Source of the DNA: Nonomuraea jiangxiensis
GTDB lineage: Bacteria; Actinomycetota; Actinomycetes; Streptosporangiales; Streptosporangiaceae
Direction: 5' to 3'
Assembly: GCF_900099965.1 (NCBI RefSeq)
Contig: NZ_FNDJ01000040.1
Span: 26,721 to 90,720 of the forward strand
DNA length: 64,000 nucleotides
This document shows positions 40,746 through 49,751 of the stretch, in pieces (position 1 is the stretch's first letter; each line of letters begins with the position of its first letter). The notes under the pieces were generated by a model. That model searched no databases. It was given only the letters and a program-made list of their open reading frames with translations, and was not told the origin of the DNA. A program made the position numbers and the translations under genes.

Positions 40746-41864
40746 TCAGCCATGGGCTTCCAGTATGACGATGTCGTCACGGTGGATCAGCTCGCGTTCA
40801 TATTCCGGACCCAGCTCGGTCGCCAGCTCCCTGGTGGAGCGGCCGAGCAGGTCGGGGATCTCGACGGCGTCGTAGTTGACCAGGCCGCGGGCCACCACGC
40901 GGCCCTCGGGCCCGCACAGGTCCACCGGGTCGCCCGCCGCGAACTCACCCTCCACCGCCGTCACCCCGGCCGGCAGCAGTGACTTGCGCCGCGCCACGAT
41001 GGCCTCGACCGCGCCCCGGTCGAGGTGCAGCAGGCCGCGCCCGGTGGTGGCGTGCGCGAGCCAGAGCAGGCGGGTGCCGGGATGGCGGCCGCCGGGGTGG
41101 AAGTAGGTACCGATGTCCTCTCCGGCGAGCGCGTGGGCCGCGTGAGCGGCCGCGGTGAGCACCACGGGCACCCCGGCCCCGGTGGCGATCCTCGCGGCCT
41201 GCACCTTGGTCACCATGCCGCCGGTGCCCACGGCCGCGCCGTTCTTGCCCAGCTCGACGCCGACCAGGTCCTCCGGGCCGCGGATCTCCGCCAGCCGGCG
41301 CGACCCGGCGCGGCTCGGCGGGCCGTCGTAGAGCGCGTCCACGTCCGACAGCAGCACCAGGGCGTCGGCCCTGATCAGGTGGGACACCAGCGCCGCCAGC
41401 CGGTCGTTGTCGCCGAAGCGGATCTCGTCGGTGGCCACGGTGTCGTTTTCGTTGACGATGGGCACGATGCCCAGGTCGAGCAGCCTGGCCAGGGTGCGCT
41501 GGGCGTTGGCGTGGTGCGCGCGCCGCATCATGTCGTCGGCGGTCAGCAGCACCTGGCCGACCCGCAGGCCGTAGCGGGCGAAGGAGGAGGTGTAGCGGGC
41601 GACGAGCACCCCCTGGCCGACGGACGCGGCCGCCTGCTGGGTGGCCAGGTCACGCGGTCGCGCGGCCAGCCCGAGCGGGCCGAGGCCCGCCGCGATCGCC
41701 CCGGAGGAGACCAGGACGAGCTGAGTCCCCGCCAGGCGGCGCGCCGCCAGCACGTCCACCAGGGCGTCGACCCGGTCGACGTCGATCATCCCCGAGTGGG
41801 TCGTGAGCGAGGACGAACCGACCTTGACGACCACCCTGGACGCTGAGCTGATCTGTTCTCGCAC
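40746..41864 (-). CDS. proB: Glutamate 5-kinase with PUA domain
   Basis: This is a 372-residue ProB, which phosphorylates glutamate at the first and feedback-regulated step of proline synthesis. The amino-acid-kinase domain covers about residues 10-255 (VVVKVGSSSLT, VLVSSGAIAAG, IVPIVNENDTVATDEIRFGDNDRLAALVS, GTGGMVTKVQAA) and a PUA domain about 280-365. The GTG at 41864 matches the usual start; the longer frame to 41912 would run into the TetR gene. It lies ten bases after the TetR stop on the same strand; in relatives obg usually occupies that place. Confidence 0.94.
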   Translation of the reverse strand: MREQISSASRVVVKVGSSSLTTHSGMIDVDRVDALVDVLAARRLAGTQLVLVSSGAIAAGLGPLGLAARPRDLATQQAAASVGQGVLVARYTSSFARYGLRVGQVLLTADDMMRRAHHANAQRTLARLLDLGIVPIVNENDTVATDEIRFGDNDRLAALVSHLIRADALVLLSDVDALYDGPPSRAGSRRLAEIRGPEDLVGVELGKNGAAVGTGGMVTKVQAARIATGAGVPVVLTAAAHAAHALAGEDIGTYFHPGGRHPGTRLLWLAHATTGRGLLHLDRGAVEAIVARRKSLLPAGVTAVEGEFAAGDPVDLCGPEGRVVARGLVNYDAVEIPDLLGRSTRELATELGPEYERELIHRDDIVILEAHG

Positions 41865-41874
41865 GCTTGGCAGC

Positions 41875-42519
41875 TTATCCGCTCGGCGGCGTACTCGATT
41901 CGCCATGATCATTTCGCGGGCCGGGAGCCGGCGCGACGGTCAGGCTCGCCGCCGCCCGCCGCATGGCGTCCGCGACCTCCCCGGGGGAGTCGCCGCGGCG
42001 CAGCGCGTAGGAGGCGGCGGAGGTCACCGCTCCCATCATCGCGCCCACCATGGCCGCCACGGCGACCACGTCATGCTCCTCCGGGTAGCTCCGGCACAGC
42101 GCCTCGACGATGCGCTGCTGCGCCGACAGCAGGCGCCGCACCATCCACGCCTGCAACTCCGGCACCGTCAGCACCAGCCGCACCCGTACGTCGGCCAGCC
42201 CCGTGGCCAGGTCCGTGCCCGCGACCTGGACGATCGCGCGCTCGATCACCCTGGCCAGCACGTCGGGCGGCCGTTCGTCCGCCGCCCGTTCCTCGATGAG
42301 GCGCACCGCCAGCTCCACCCGCGCGTCGGCATCGCCCAGCACGACGTCCTCCTTGGCGGGGAAGTGCAGGAAGAACGTCCTGGTCGACACGTCGGCCGCG
42401 GCGGCGATCTGGGCGACGGTCGTCGCCTCGTAACCCTGCCGCTGGAACAGCTCCACCGCCGCCGCGACCAGCGCCTCCCTGGTACGCCGCTTCTTCCGCT
42501 CCCGCAGTCCCTCGCTCAC
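41875..42519 (-). CDS. TetR-family repressor
   Basis: This is a 214-residue regulator with the amino-terminal helix-turn-helix of TetR (RTREALVAAAVELFQRQGYEATTVAQIAAAADVSTRTFFLHFPAKEDVV) and an all-helical ligand domain that is Ala/Val-rich. The FFLHFPxKEDV form is common in actinobacterial regulators of short-chain dehydrogenases and exporters. The GTG at 42519 is chosen because it lies outside the operator at 42532-42565; longer starts run into it. It diverges from the SDR gene 55 bases away, its likely target. Confidence 0.87.
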   Translation of the reverse strand: MSEGLRERKKRRTREALVAAAVELFQRQGYEATTVAQIAAAADVSTRTFFLHFPAKEDVVLGDADARVELAVRLIEERAADERPPDVLARVIERAIVQVAGTDLATGLADVRVRLVLTVPELQAWMVRRLLSAQQRIVEALCRSYPEEHDVVAVAAMVGAMMGAVTSAASYALRRGDSPGEVADAMRRAAASLTVAPAPGPRNDHGESSTPPSG

Positions 42520-42531
42520 ACCCGCCAACTT

Positions 42532-42565
42532 ACTACATTGACTGCATCGATTCATTCGATGTAGT
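42532..42565. promoter_or_regulatory. Operator between the TetR and SDR genes
   Basis: ACTGCATCGA (42541-42550) and TCGATGTAGT (42556-42565) form an inverted repeat with one mismatch and a five-base spacer; ACTACATTGA (42532-42541) is a third, direct half-site. It fills the 55-base gap between the divergent starts and is probably bound by the TetR protein. Confidence 0.62.
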
Positions 42566-42574
42566 GATTGACCC

Positions 42575-43345
42575 ATGGACAAACGCACCTACGTCGTCAC
42601 CGGCGCCGGCTCGGGCATCGGCGCGGCCACCGCGGACCACCTGGCGAGCACCGGCGCGCGGGTGATCCGCTCCGACGTGCACGACGCCGACCTGACCGCC
42701 CAGGAAGGCCGCGAACAGCTTCTCTCGCAGGTCACGGCCGCCTCGGGCGGCAGGATCGACGGGCTGGTCGCCGTGGCCGGGATCGGCGCCCCGTCCGCGC
42801 TGACCGTACGGCTCAACTTCTTCGGGACGATCGCCACCCTGGAGGGCCTCCGGCCGCTCCTGGCCGCGTCGGACCGGCCGCGGGCGGTGGCCGTGTCCTC
42901 GCTGAGCGCCATCGTGGCCGCCGACGAGGACCTCGTACGGGCCTGCCTGACCATGGACGAGGAGGCCGCCGCGGCCGCCGTCACCTCGCTCGTCGAGTCC
43001 GGCAGGGGCCACATCGTCTACCCCTCGACCAAGCTGGCCCTCAACCGGTGGCTCAGGCGTGCCGCGCTACGCCCCGAATGGGCCGGAGCGGGCATCCCTC
43101 TCAACGCCGTGGCCCCCGGCGTGGTGGACACGGCGGCGGCCCGGCGGACGTTCCTAGACGATCCGGTCACCCGCGAGCGCGTGGCGGCCGCGATGCCACA
43201 ACCACTGGGCTTCCCCGGCCCGGTGGCACCGATCGCGTCGTTGCTGGCATGGACGGTCAGCGCGGACAACGCGTTCATGACCGGCCAGATCCTCTACGCC
43301 GACGGCGGCGCGGAAGCGACCCTCCTCGCCGCCACCGGCGGCTAG
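42575..43345 (+). CDS. Short-chain dehydrogenase/reductase
   Basis: This is a 256-residue classical SDR. The cofactor motif TGAGSGIGAATA is at residues 9-20, and the conserved Asp34 at the end of the second strand predicts NAD rather than NADP. The catalytic pair is Tyr149-x-x-x-Lys153 in YPSTK, and Ser109/Ser111 lie in VSSLSA. The region after the active site ends AVAPGVVDTAA, which is typical. It belongs to the 3-alpha-hydroxysteroid dehydrogenase/carbonyl reductase-like group, in which the NAG motif is replaced by AVAGIGA. The substrate is unknown. ATG at 42575 follows GATTG weakly. Its TAG and the TAG of obg share the sequence CTAG. Confidence 0.86.
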   Translation: MDKRTYVVTGAGSGIGAATADHLASTGARVIRSDVHDADLTAQEGREQLLSQVTAASGGRIDGLVAVAGIGAPSALTVRLNFFGTIATLEGLRPLLAASDRPRAVAVSSLSAIVAADEDLVRACLTMDEEAAAAAVTSLVESGRGHIVYPSTKLALNRWLRRAALRPEWAGAGIPLNAVAPGVVDTAAARRTFLDDPVTRERVAAAMPQPLGFPGPVAPIASLLAWTVSADNAFMTGQILYADGGAEATLLAATGG

Positions 43346-44694
43346 CCGAGGCGGTTGTCGGATCCTCTCGGCCCCTGCCGGACGGACTCGGCGCTGAGCG
43401 TCGGCTGCCAGTCGAAGACGTAGCCACCCTCCATGGGCCCGATGACCACCTCGGCCCCGGCCGTGGCGCCCGCCTTGACCAGCTCCTCCTCGACGCCGAG
43501 CCGCTCCAGCCGGTCGGCGAGGTAACCCACGGCCTCGTCGTTGCTGAAGTCCGTCTGCCTGATCCACCGCTCGGGCTTCTCACCGGTGATCTGGAACAGG
43601 TTCTCGTTGACCCGCCGCACCCGGAACCCGGTGTCCCCGAGCTGCTTGGGCCTGATCACCAGCCGGGTGGGCTCCTCGATCGGCCGGTTGGCCCGGGCCG
43701 CCGCGACCCACTCGCCCATGGCGTACGTCAGCTCCCGCAACCCGTCATGGGTGGCCGCGGAAACCGTGAACACCCGCAGCCCCCGCTCCTCGAACTCGGG
43801 CGTCACCAGCTCGGCCAGCTCCCGCGCGTCGGGCACGTCGGCCTTGTTCAGCACGACCAGCCGGGGCCGGTCCTCCAGCTTCCCGTACGCCCGCAGCTCC
43901 CCCTCGATCACCTCGTAGTCCGTGATCGGATCCCGCCCCGGCTCCATGGTGGCGCAGTCGACGACGTGCACCAGCATGTCGCACCGCTCGACGTGCCGCA
44001 GGAACTCGTGCCCCAGCCCCTTGCCCTCCGACGCCCCCGGGATGAGCCCAGGGACGTCGGCCACGGTGAACACGTTCTCCCCCGCCGTCACGACCCCGAG
44101 ATTCGGGATCAGGGTCGTGAACGGATAGTCCGCGATCTTCGGCTTGGCCGCGCTCAACGCGGCGATCAGCGACGACTTACCGGCGCTCGGGAACCCGACC
44201 AGCGCCACGTCGGCCACGCTCTTGAGCTCCAGCATGACGTCCAGCGCGTCCCCCGGCTCCCCGAGCAGGGCGAACCCGGGCGCCTTGCGCCTGGCGGTGG
44301 CCAGCGCGGCGTTGCCCAGCCCGCCGTGGCCGCCCTGGGCGATGACGTAGCGTGTGCCGGCTCCGACGAGGTCGACCAGCACCTCTCCCGTGGCCGCGTC
44401 CTTCACCACGGTTCCGTTCGGGACCGGCAGCACCACGTCGCCCCCGTTGGCCCCGTCCCGGTTGGAGCCCTGGCCCTGCTTGCCGTTCTCGGCCCGGCGG
44501 TGCGGCCGGCGGTGATAGTCGAGCAACGTGGCGGTGTTGGGATCGACCTCCAGGACGACGTCACCGCCCCTGCCGCCGTTCCCGCCGTCGGGGCCGCCGA
44601 GCGGCTTGAACTTCTCACGGTGGATCGAGGCGCATCCGTTCCCTCCGTCACCGGCACTGATATGAAGGACCACCTGGTCCACAAAGTCCGGCAT
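43342..44694 (-). CDS. obg: Obg GTPase (CgtA)
   Basis: This is a 450-residue Obg, an essential GTPase of 50S subunit assembly and the stress response. The Gly-rich Obg fold occupies residues 1-158 (FVDQVVLHISAGDGGNGC, GGRGGDVVLEVD). The GTPase domain has G1 GFPSAGKSS, G2 DYPFTT, G3 DVPG and G4 NKAD. The OCT domain of gram-positive Obg (about 355-425) follows, ending in FDWQPT. ATG at 44694 opens the Obg fold; the longer frame to 44823 is read-through. It lies downstream of rpmA after a hairpin at 44796-44826 and converges on the SDR gene with overlapping stop codons. Confidence 0.96.
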   Translation of the reverse strand: MPDFVDQVVLHISAGDGGNGCASIHREKFKPLGGPDGGNGGRGGDVVLEVDPNTATLLDYHRRPHRRAENGKQGQGSNRDGANGGDVVLPVPNGTVVKDAATGEVLVDLVGAGTRYVIAQGGHGGLGNAALATARRKAPGFALLGEPGDALDVMLELKSVADVALVGFPSAGKSSLIAALSAAKPKIADYPFTTLIPNLGVVTAGENVFTVADVPGLIPGASEGKGLGHEFLRHVERCDMLVHVVDCATMEPGRDPITDYEVIEGELRAYGKLEDRPRLVVLNKADVPDARELAELVTPEFEERGLRVFTVSAATHDGLRELTYAMGEWVAAARANRPIEEPTRLVIRPKQLGDTGFRVRRVNENLFQITGEKPERWIRQTDFSNDEAVGYLADRLERLGVEEELVKAGATAGAEVVIGPMEGGYVFDWQPTLSAESVRQGPRGSDNRLG

Positions 44695-44795
44695 CCCGCA
44701 CTCCTCCATCCACCGGGGCCATCTCGTCCCCGTACCCACGCCACCCGGCACGCTGCCGGACGGCCACCCCCGAACGGGGCCCCAGGAAACGCCAA

Positions 44796-44826
44796 AGGGT
44801 GGATCGACATCCCGTCGATCCACCCT
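44796..44826 (-). terminator. Hairpin between rpmA and obg
   Basis: A perfect 13-bp stem (AGGGTGGATCGAC against GTCGATCCACCCT) with a 5-base loop lies 31 bases after the rpmA stop. On the minus strand it is followed by TTTGGCGTTT, a weak T tract. It probably terminates or attenuates ribosomal-protein transcription before obg. Confidence 0.68.
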
Positions 44827-44857
44827 GAAGCAACGTCAAACGGAAGTAGGGAGAACC

Positions 44858-45115
44858 CTATTCCGCGACAGGAACGATGCTGACAGCCCTGCGCCCACGC
44901 TTGACGCCGAACTGCACATGCCCGGCGGTCAGGGCGAACAGCGTGTCATCGCCGCCACGCCCGACGTTGTCGCCGGGGTGGAAGTGGGTGCCACGCTGGC
45001 GGACGATGATCTCGCCCGCGTTGACGAGCTGACCGCCGAAACGCTTGACGCCCAGGCGCTGAGCGTTGGAGTCACGGCCGTTCCGGGTGGACGACGCGCC
45101 CTTCTTGTGTGCCAT
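44858..45115 (-). CDS. rpmA: 50S ribosomal protein L27
   Basis: This is an 85-residue bL27, which reaches the peptidyl-transferase centre with its amino-terminal tail. The sequence MAHKKGASSTRNGRDSNAQ at the start and GEIIVRQRGTHFHPGDNVGRGGDDTLFAL are diagnostic. The start at residue 1 is without the cleaved leader found in some Firmicutes. ATG at 45115 lies 15 bases after the rplU stop, so the pair is one transcript. Confidence 0.98.
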   Translation of the reverse strand: MAHKKGASSTRNGRDSNAQRLGVKRFGGQLVNAGEIIVRQRGTHFHPGDNVGRGGDDTLFALTAGHVQFGVKRGRRAVSIVPVAE

Positions 45116-45130
45116 CTCTCAAACTCCCGA

Positions 45131-45433
45131 TCAGGCCTGGTCGATGCCGGTGATCTTCACCTGGGTGTACCGCTGCCGGTGCCCCTGGCGCTTCTTGTAA
45201 CCGGTCTTGTTCTTGTACTTGAGAATGCGGATCTTCGGGCCCTTGGTCTCGCCGAGAATCTCGGCGCTGACCGTGAACTTGCCCGCCTCGGTGGTCACAT
45301 CGCCGTCGTTGACGACGAGCACCGTCGGCAGCGAAACCGAAGAGCCGACCTCGCCGGCGACCTTGTCCACCTCGAGGACGTCACCGACGGAGACCTTCTG
45401 CTGCCTGCCGCCGCAACGAACGATCGCGTACAC
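45131..45433 (-). CDS. rplU: 50S ribosomal protein L21
   Basis: This is a 100-residue bL21, a 23S rRNA-binding protein. The start YAIVRCGGRQQKVSVGDVLEVDK and the terminal KRQGHRQRYTQVKITGID are diagnostic. GTG at 45433 is preferred because GAAGGG stands seven bases before it; the in-frame ATG at 45484 would add 17 residues absent from the family. It follows rne by about 210 bases, enough for its own promoter, and precedes rpmA. Confidence 0.97.
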   Translation of the reverse strand: MYAIVRCGGRQQKVSVGDVLEVDKVAGEVGSSVSLPTVLVVNDGDVTTEAGKFTVSAEILGETKGPKIRILKYKNKTGYKKRQGHRQRYTQVKITGIDQA

Positions 45434-45646
45434 CGCGGAACCCTTCTGACTCACTGTTGCTTCGTTTCGAACCTCAGCCGCCAAAGCGGCCGCCGAAATG
45501 CTGCGCCTGTCATTCGGCCTGTCTCAAACCGACGAACCGAGCAAGCGCGCCAACAGGGCACGTCACCTGACGCACCGATTCACCAGGGTACCGGATTAAC
45601 GGTGCCCTAGGCGAACCGGACGGAACGTCGGAAGCCTGCCGAGCGG

Positions 45647-48600
45647 CTACTCGGCGGACTTGGTACGGCGCGAGCGTCGCCGCCCTCTGCCGGAGGTCTG
45701 GCTGGCCTGGTCGTCCTCAACCGGGACGTCCTCAAGCGCACCGGTCACGGTATCACGGTTGGCGGAGTCCTTGGCGGCGGAAACCTTGTCCGCGACCGCC
45801 TTCTCGACGGCCATCTTGCCCTGCGTGCCACGCGGCTCCGGCTTGGCCTCGACCGGCTCGGTCGAGATCAGCAGGCCACGCCCGTTGCAGCACTCGCAAG
45901 GCGTCGAGAACGCCTCCAGGAGCCCCTGTCCGACCCGCTTGCGCGTCATCTGGACCAGCCCCAGCGAGGTCACCTCGGCCACCTGGTGCTTGGTCCTGTC
46001 GCGGGCCAGGCACTCCAGCAGCCGCCGCAGCACCAGGTCCCGGTTGGACTCCAGCACCATGTCGATGAAGTCGATGACGATGATCCCGCCGATGTCGCGG
46101 AGCCTGAGCTGGCGGACGATCTCCTCGGCCGCCTCCAGGTTGTTCCGCGTGACGGTCTCCTCCAGGTTGCCGCCCTGCCCGGTGAACTTGCCGGTGTTGA
46201 CGTCCACGACGGTCATCGCCTCGGTACGGTCGATCACCAGCGAGCCGCCGCTCGGCAGCCACACCTTGCGATCCAGCGCCTTGGCCAGCTGCTCGTCGAT
46301 CCGGTAGGACTCGAACACGTCGTCCTGCCCGCCGTCCCACTTCGCCAGGCGCTCGGCCAGGTGCGGGGCGACATATTTGACGTATTCGTCGACCGTGTCC
46401 CAGGCCTCGCCGCCCTGGACGACCAGCGAGGTGAAGTCCTCGTTGAAGACGTCACGAACCACCCGGATCGTGAGGTCCGGCTCAGCGGACAGCAACTCGG
46501 GCGGGCTGGCCGACTTGGCCTTCTTCTGGATGTTCTCCCACTGCGCGGACAGGCGCGCCACGTCGCGGGCCAGCTCCTCCTCGGAGGCGCCCTCGGCGGC
46601 GGTACGGACGATCACTCCGGCGTTCTCCGGCATGACCTTCTTCAGGATGCTCTTGAGCCGGGTGCGTTCCTTGTCGGGCAGCTTCCGGCTGATCCCGGTC
46701 ATCGACCCGTCGGGAACGTAGACCAGGTATCGGCCGGGCAGGCTGATCTGCGACGTGAGCCGGGCGCCCTTGTGCCCGATCGGGTCCTTCGTGACCTGTA
46801 CGAGCACCGACTGCCCGGACTTCAGGGCGGCCTCGATGCGCTTGGGCTGTCCTTCGAGACCGGCGGTGTCGAAGTTCACCTCACCGGCGTACAGGACGGC
46901 GTTCCGGCCCTTGCCGATGTCCACGAACGCCGCCTCCATCGAGGGCAGCACGTTCTGCACCTTGCCGAGGTAGACGTTGCCCACGTAGGACTGGCTGGCC
47001 TCGCGGTTGACGTAGTGCTCGACGAGCACGCCGTCCTCCAGCACCGCGATCTGCGTACGGTCGCCCTGCCGCCGCACCACCATCATCCGGTCGACGGACT
47101 CGCGGCGGGCCAGGAACTCCGACTCCGTGATGATCGGCGGACGCCTGCGGCCGAGCTCCCGGCCCTCGCGGCGGCGCTGCTTCTTGGCCTCGAGCCTGGT
47201 GGAGCCGCGCACGCTCTGCACGCCGTCGGTGGCGGTGTCGTGCGCGGCCGCCCGCCCCGAGCGCGGGGCGCGGATGCGCACCACCGTGTTCGGCGGGTCG
47301 TCGCTGGCCGGCTCGGCGTCGTCACTGCCCCGGCGACGGCGGCGGCGCCGGCGGCGCGAGCCGCCGGCCTCCTCTTCCTGGGCCTCCTCGCCCTGCTCCT
47401 CCTCGGACTCCTCGTCCTCGGAGTCCTCGCCGTCCTCGGCCTCGTCACGCTCACGCGACTTGCCGCGCCCCCGGCCGCCACGACGACGACGGCGACGACG
47501 GCCGCCGCCCTCCTCCTCCTGATCGTCGGAGGTGTCGGCGTCGGTCTCGTCCTCGGTCGCGGTCTCGTCGACGAGCTCCTCGACCTCCTCGGGCTCGGGC
47601 TCGGGCTGCGGCTCGACCCGCCGGGTGACGGGCTTGGTGGCCTTGCTCGGGTCGGGCGCCTGGAACAGCGGCGCGAAGATCGCGGCGGGCCGCTGGAACG
47701 CGGCGCCCGGCTCGTCCTGCCGGCGGGCGGCGAACCCGAACGGGTCGGCGAGCAGGCTCGGCCGTACCACGTCCTCGTCGAGATCCTCACCGGCGGGCTC
47801 GTCGTCGAGCGGCTCGTCCTCGGGCAGGATCTCCAGGATGTCTTCGTCGTCCTCGGCCCCCTCGGAGGCACCCTGGACCTCTCCGGCACGCACCTCAGCA
47901 TCACCGGTCCGGGTGGCCTCAGCGGCCTCAAGTTCACCAGCGGCCTGCGCGGCCCCGGCCGCGGCGCCGTTCAGCACGATCTGGCCGTTTCCGGCGGGAG
48001 CGTCGACCTTCGCGGCGGGGGCGCTCAGCTCCTCCTCCGCGGTGGCGGGGGCCTCGGAGGTCACGACGGCCTCTTCCGGCTCCGCCTTCTTGCGGGTCCT
48101 GCGGCGCTTCGGAGCGGCCTCCTCGGCGGGCGCCTCCTCCTCCGGGAGCGCTCCCGCGGCCTCCGGCTGCGCCTCGGCCGCCTTCTTCGTCGTCGTACGA
48201 CGCCGCGTCGTCGTGGCGGTGGACCGCGTCCTGGTGGCCCGCTTGGGCTTCTCCTCCACGGCCTCGGCGGCGGGCACGGCCTCATCGGCAGCCCCGGTGA
48301 CGGCCTCATCGACCGCTCGACCGGCAGCATCCGTGACGGCCGCGGCCACCACGGCCTCCGCCGGGCTCTCCACTCTCGGTGCCGGGGTCTCCACCACCGG
48401 CGGCTGGCTCTCCACCAGCGGTGCCGGGGTCGTACCGGCCTCGGAGGCGGCCGCGAGAATTTCGGGACCGGGCTCACCGGCGGCACGCTGTGCGGCGGTG
48501 CGCCGCACCTCCTGCACCTCGGCCACCGACGGCGCGGTCTGCGCGGCGGATACGGTGATCGGAACAGTGGCCGGCTCGTCGGGCAGCTCCGGCGGGGGGC

Positions 48601-48700
48601 CCGCTGGGCGGCTGGCGGAGCGGCGACGCTGGGTCACCTCGGGCTGTTCAATTGTCTCCCCGTCAGGGCCAATGACCCCGTTGGGCTCGTTGTCGAGCAT
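45647..48700 (-). CDS. rne: Ribonuclease E/G with long disordered amino-terminal region
   Basis: This is a 1017-residue RNase E/G, the endonuclease that processes rRNA and starts mRNA decay. Residues 1 to about 520 are low-complexity Ala/Glu/Pro/Arg stretches with a basic run (near residues 395-450, RRRRRGGRGRG followed by acidic repeats). The S1 RNA-binding domain is at about 560-650 (SQSYVGNVYLGKVQNVLPSMEAAFVDIG) and the catalytic DNase I-like domain contains VIDFIDM with Asp877. A late zinc-binding CECCNGRG is near 935. The arrangement with a long amino-terminal extension and short tail is the actinobacterial one. ATG at 48700. Confidence 0.95.
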   Translation of the reverse strand: MLDNEPNGVIGPDGETIEQPEVTQRRRSASRPAGPPPELPDEPATVPITVSAAQTAPSVAEVQEVRRTAAQRAAGEPGPEILAAASEAGTTPAPLVESQPPVVETPAPRVESPAEAVVAAAVTDAAGRAVDEAVTGAADEAVPAAEAVEEKPKRATRTRSTATTTRRRTTTKKAAEAQPEAAGALPEEEAPAEEAAPKRRRTRKKAEPEEAVVTSEAPATAEEELSAPAAKVDAPAGNGQIVLNGAAAGAAQAAGELEAAEATRTGDAEVRAGEVQGASEGAEDDEDILEILPEDEPLDDEPAGEDLDEDVVRPSLLADPFGFAARRQDEPGAAFQRPAAIFAPLFQAPDPSKATKPVTRRVEPQPEPEPEEVEELVDETATEDETDADTSDDQEEEGGGRRRRRRRGGRGRGKSRERDEAEDGEDSEDEESEEEQGEEAQEEEAGGSRRRRRRRRRGSDDAEPASDDPPNTVVRIRAPRSGRAAAHDTATDGVQSVRGSTRLEAKKQRRREGRELGRRRPPIITESEFLARRESVDRMMVVRRQGDRTQIAVLEDGVLVEHYVNREASQSYVGNVYLGKVQNVLPSMEAAFVDIGKGRNAVLYAGEVNFDTAGLEGQPKRIEAALKSGQSVLVQVTKDPIGHKGARLTSQISLPGRYLVYVPDGSMTGISRKLPDKERTRLKSILKKVMPENAGVIVRTAAEGASEEELARDVARLSAQWENIQKKAKSASPPELLSAEPDLTIRVVRDVFNEDFTSLVVQGGEAWDTVDEYVKYVAPHLAERLAKWDGGQDDVFESYRIDEQLAKALDRKVWLPSGGSLVIDRTEAMTVVDVNTGKFTGQGGNLEETVTRNNLEAAEEIVRQLRLRDIGGIIVIDFIDMVLESNRDLVLRRLLECLARDRTKHQVAEVTSLGLVQMTRKRVGQGLLEAFSTPCECCNGRGLLISTEPVEAKPEPRGTQGKMAVEKAVADKVSAAKDSANRDTVTGALEDVPVEDDQASQTSGRGRRRSRRTKSAE

Positions 48701-48844
48701 GCGGGCGCTCTCCCGTCAGCTCCCGGGCGCGTCGCCGCGCCGCGCAGGAGCCCTCGTGTCTCGTTGTCCGCCGGCGCCTCCAGTGAGGAGGTGCCGGCGC
48801 CAAGTCCTGTCAGCGGTCGTGCCCCGCTCGCGCAGGGCACTTCC

Positions 48845-49612
48845 TTAACCGGCGACGTGCTCACCCACCGGTCCCGCCTCGCCGCCGCGCGTCGTATCGC
48901 GGTCCAGGTCGAGCGGGTCGGCAAGTGCACCGGTGCTGACGTCCAGCGGCCCCTGCGCCAGCCTGGTCACCTCGGGGGGAACCGGCGGCGCGAAGTCGGC
49001 CACAAGGCGCAGCCCTGTGAGCACATCGTCGGGTCGAACGGCAGGCGTCATGTGCCGAACAACCATGCGCAGTATGACACACGGCTCTCCGGCCATCTGA
49101 GCTGCAGTTCTGTCTGCTCCCTCGGACACCGTCAGCCCCAGGACGGCCTCACGCGCGTCGAAGCGGCGGGGACCCTTCTTGGTGAGGCGCTCGACCTCCA
49201 CGGTGCCCGTCGCGAGGAACTTCTCCGCCGCCACCTCGGCGAGCTCGCGATCGGCACCGGGCAGCCGCACCTCCCAGTCGGAGACCTCCAAGCGGTCGGC
49301 CAGCCCTCCCGGACCCGCCTCCACAACGTCGAGCACATCGAGCCCAGGCGGCAGCGACTCGTCCAGGCCCTGTCTGACCTGGCCGGGATCGCACGGCGTG
49401 GTAACACCGATCTCGAGGTATTCGGCTTCGCTGGCGACGCCGGTCGGCGCCGCGCCCGCATAGGAGATCTTGGGGTGGGGCGAGAAACCCGCGCTGTAGG
49501 CCACCGGAATGCCGGCACGGCGAACCGCTCTCTCAACGGCCCGCGAGATGTCGCGGTGGCTGGTGAAGCGCAGGCGGCCGCGCTTGGCGTAACGCACACG
49601 CAGGCGTTGCAC
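48845..49612 (-). CDS. TIGR03936-family (DUF2344) protein, radical-SAM-associated
   Basis: This is a 255-residue protein of the DUF2344/TIGR03936 family, recognised by RLRVRYAKRGRLRFTSHRDISRAVERAVRRAGIPVAYSAGFSPHPKISYA at its start. The family occurs next to, or fused to, the B12-domain radical SAM protein encoded upstream, probably assisting it in a tRNA- or rRNA-related modification; the reaction is not established. The region after residue 100 (LEVSDWEVRLPGADRELAEVAAEKFL) is also conserved. The start is GTG at 49612. It lies 139 bases after the radical SAM gene. Confidence 0.85.
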   Translation of the reverse strand: MQRLRVRYAKRGRLRFTSHRDISRAVERAVRRAGIPVAYSAGFSPHPKISYAGAAPTGVASEAEYLEIGVTTPCDPGQVRQGLDESLPPGLDVLDVVEAGPGGLADRLEVSDWEVRLPGADRELAEVAAEKFLATGTVEVERLTKKGPRRFDAREAVLGLTVSEGADRTAAQMAGEPCVILRMVVRHMTPAVRPDDVLTGLRLVADFAPPVPPEVTRLAQGPLDVSTGALADPLDLDRDTTRGGEAGPVGEHVAG

Positions 49613-49751
49613 CGTGGGCGCGGGCGGAGGCCCTTCGGGAACAGGTTTCAGAGCTTGTCGTCCTTCCCTTGTCAGAGTTCCTTCGTCTCAGGATAAGCCG
49701 CCCCAGTGCGTGCTTCGTGTACGCCGAGACATGGCTCGCCCACTGAGCGCT

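Noticed and set aside
45986..49696. A 1236-codon plus-strand frame across rne and the DUF2344 gene
   Set aside because: It is the antisense shadow of rne; there is no ribosome binding site and no recognisable domain.
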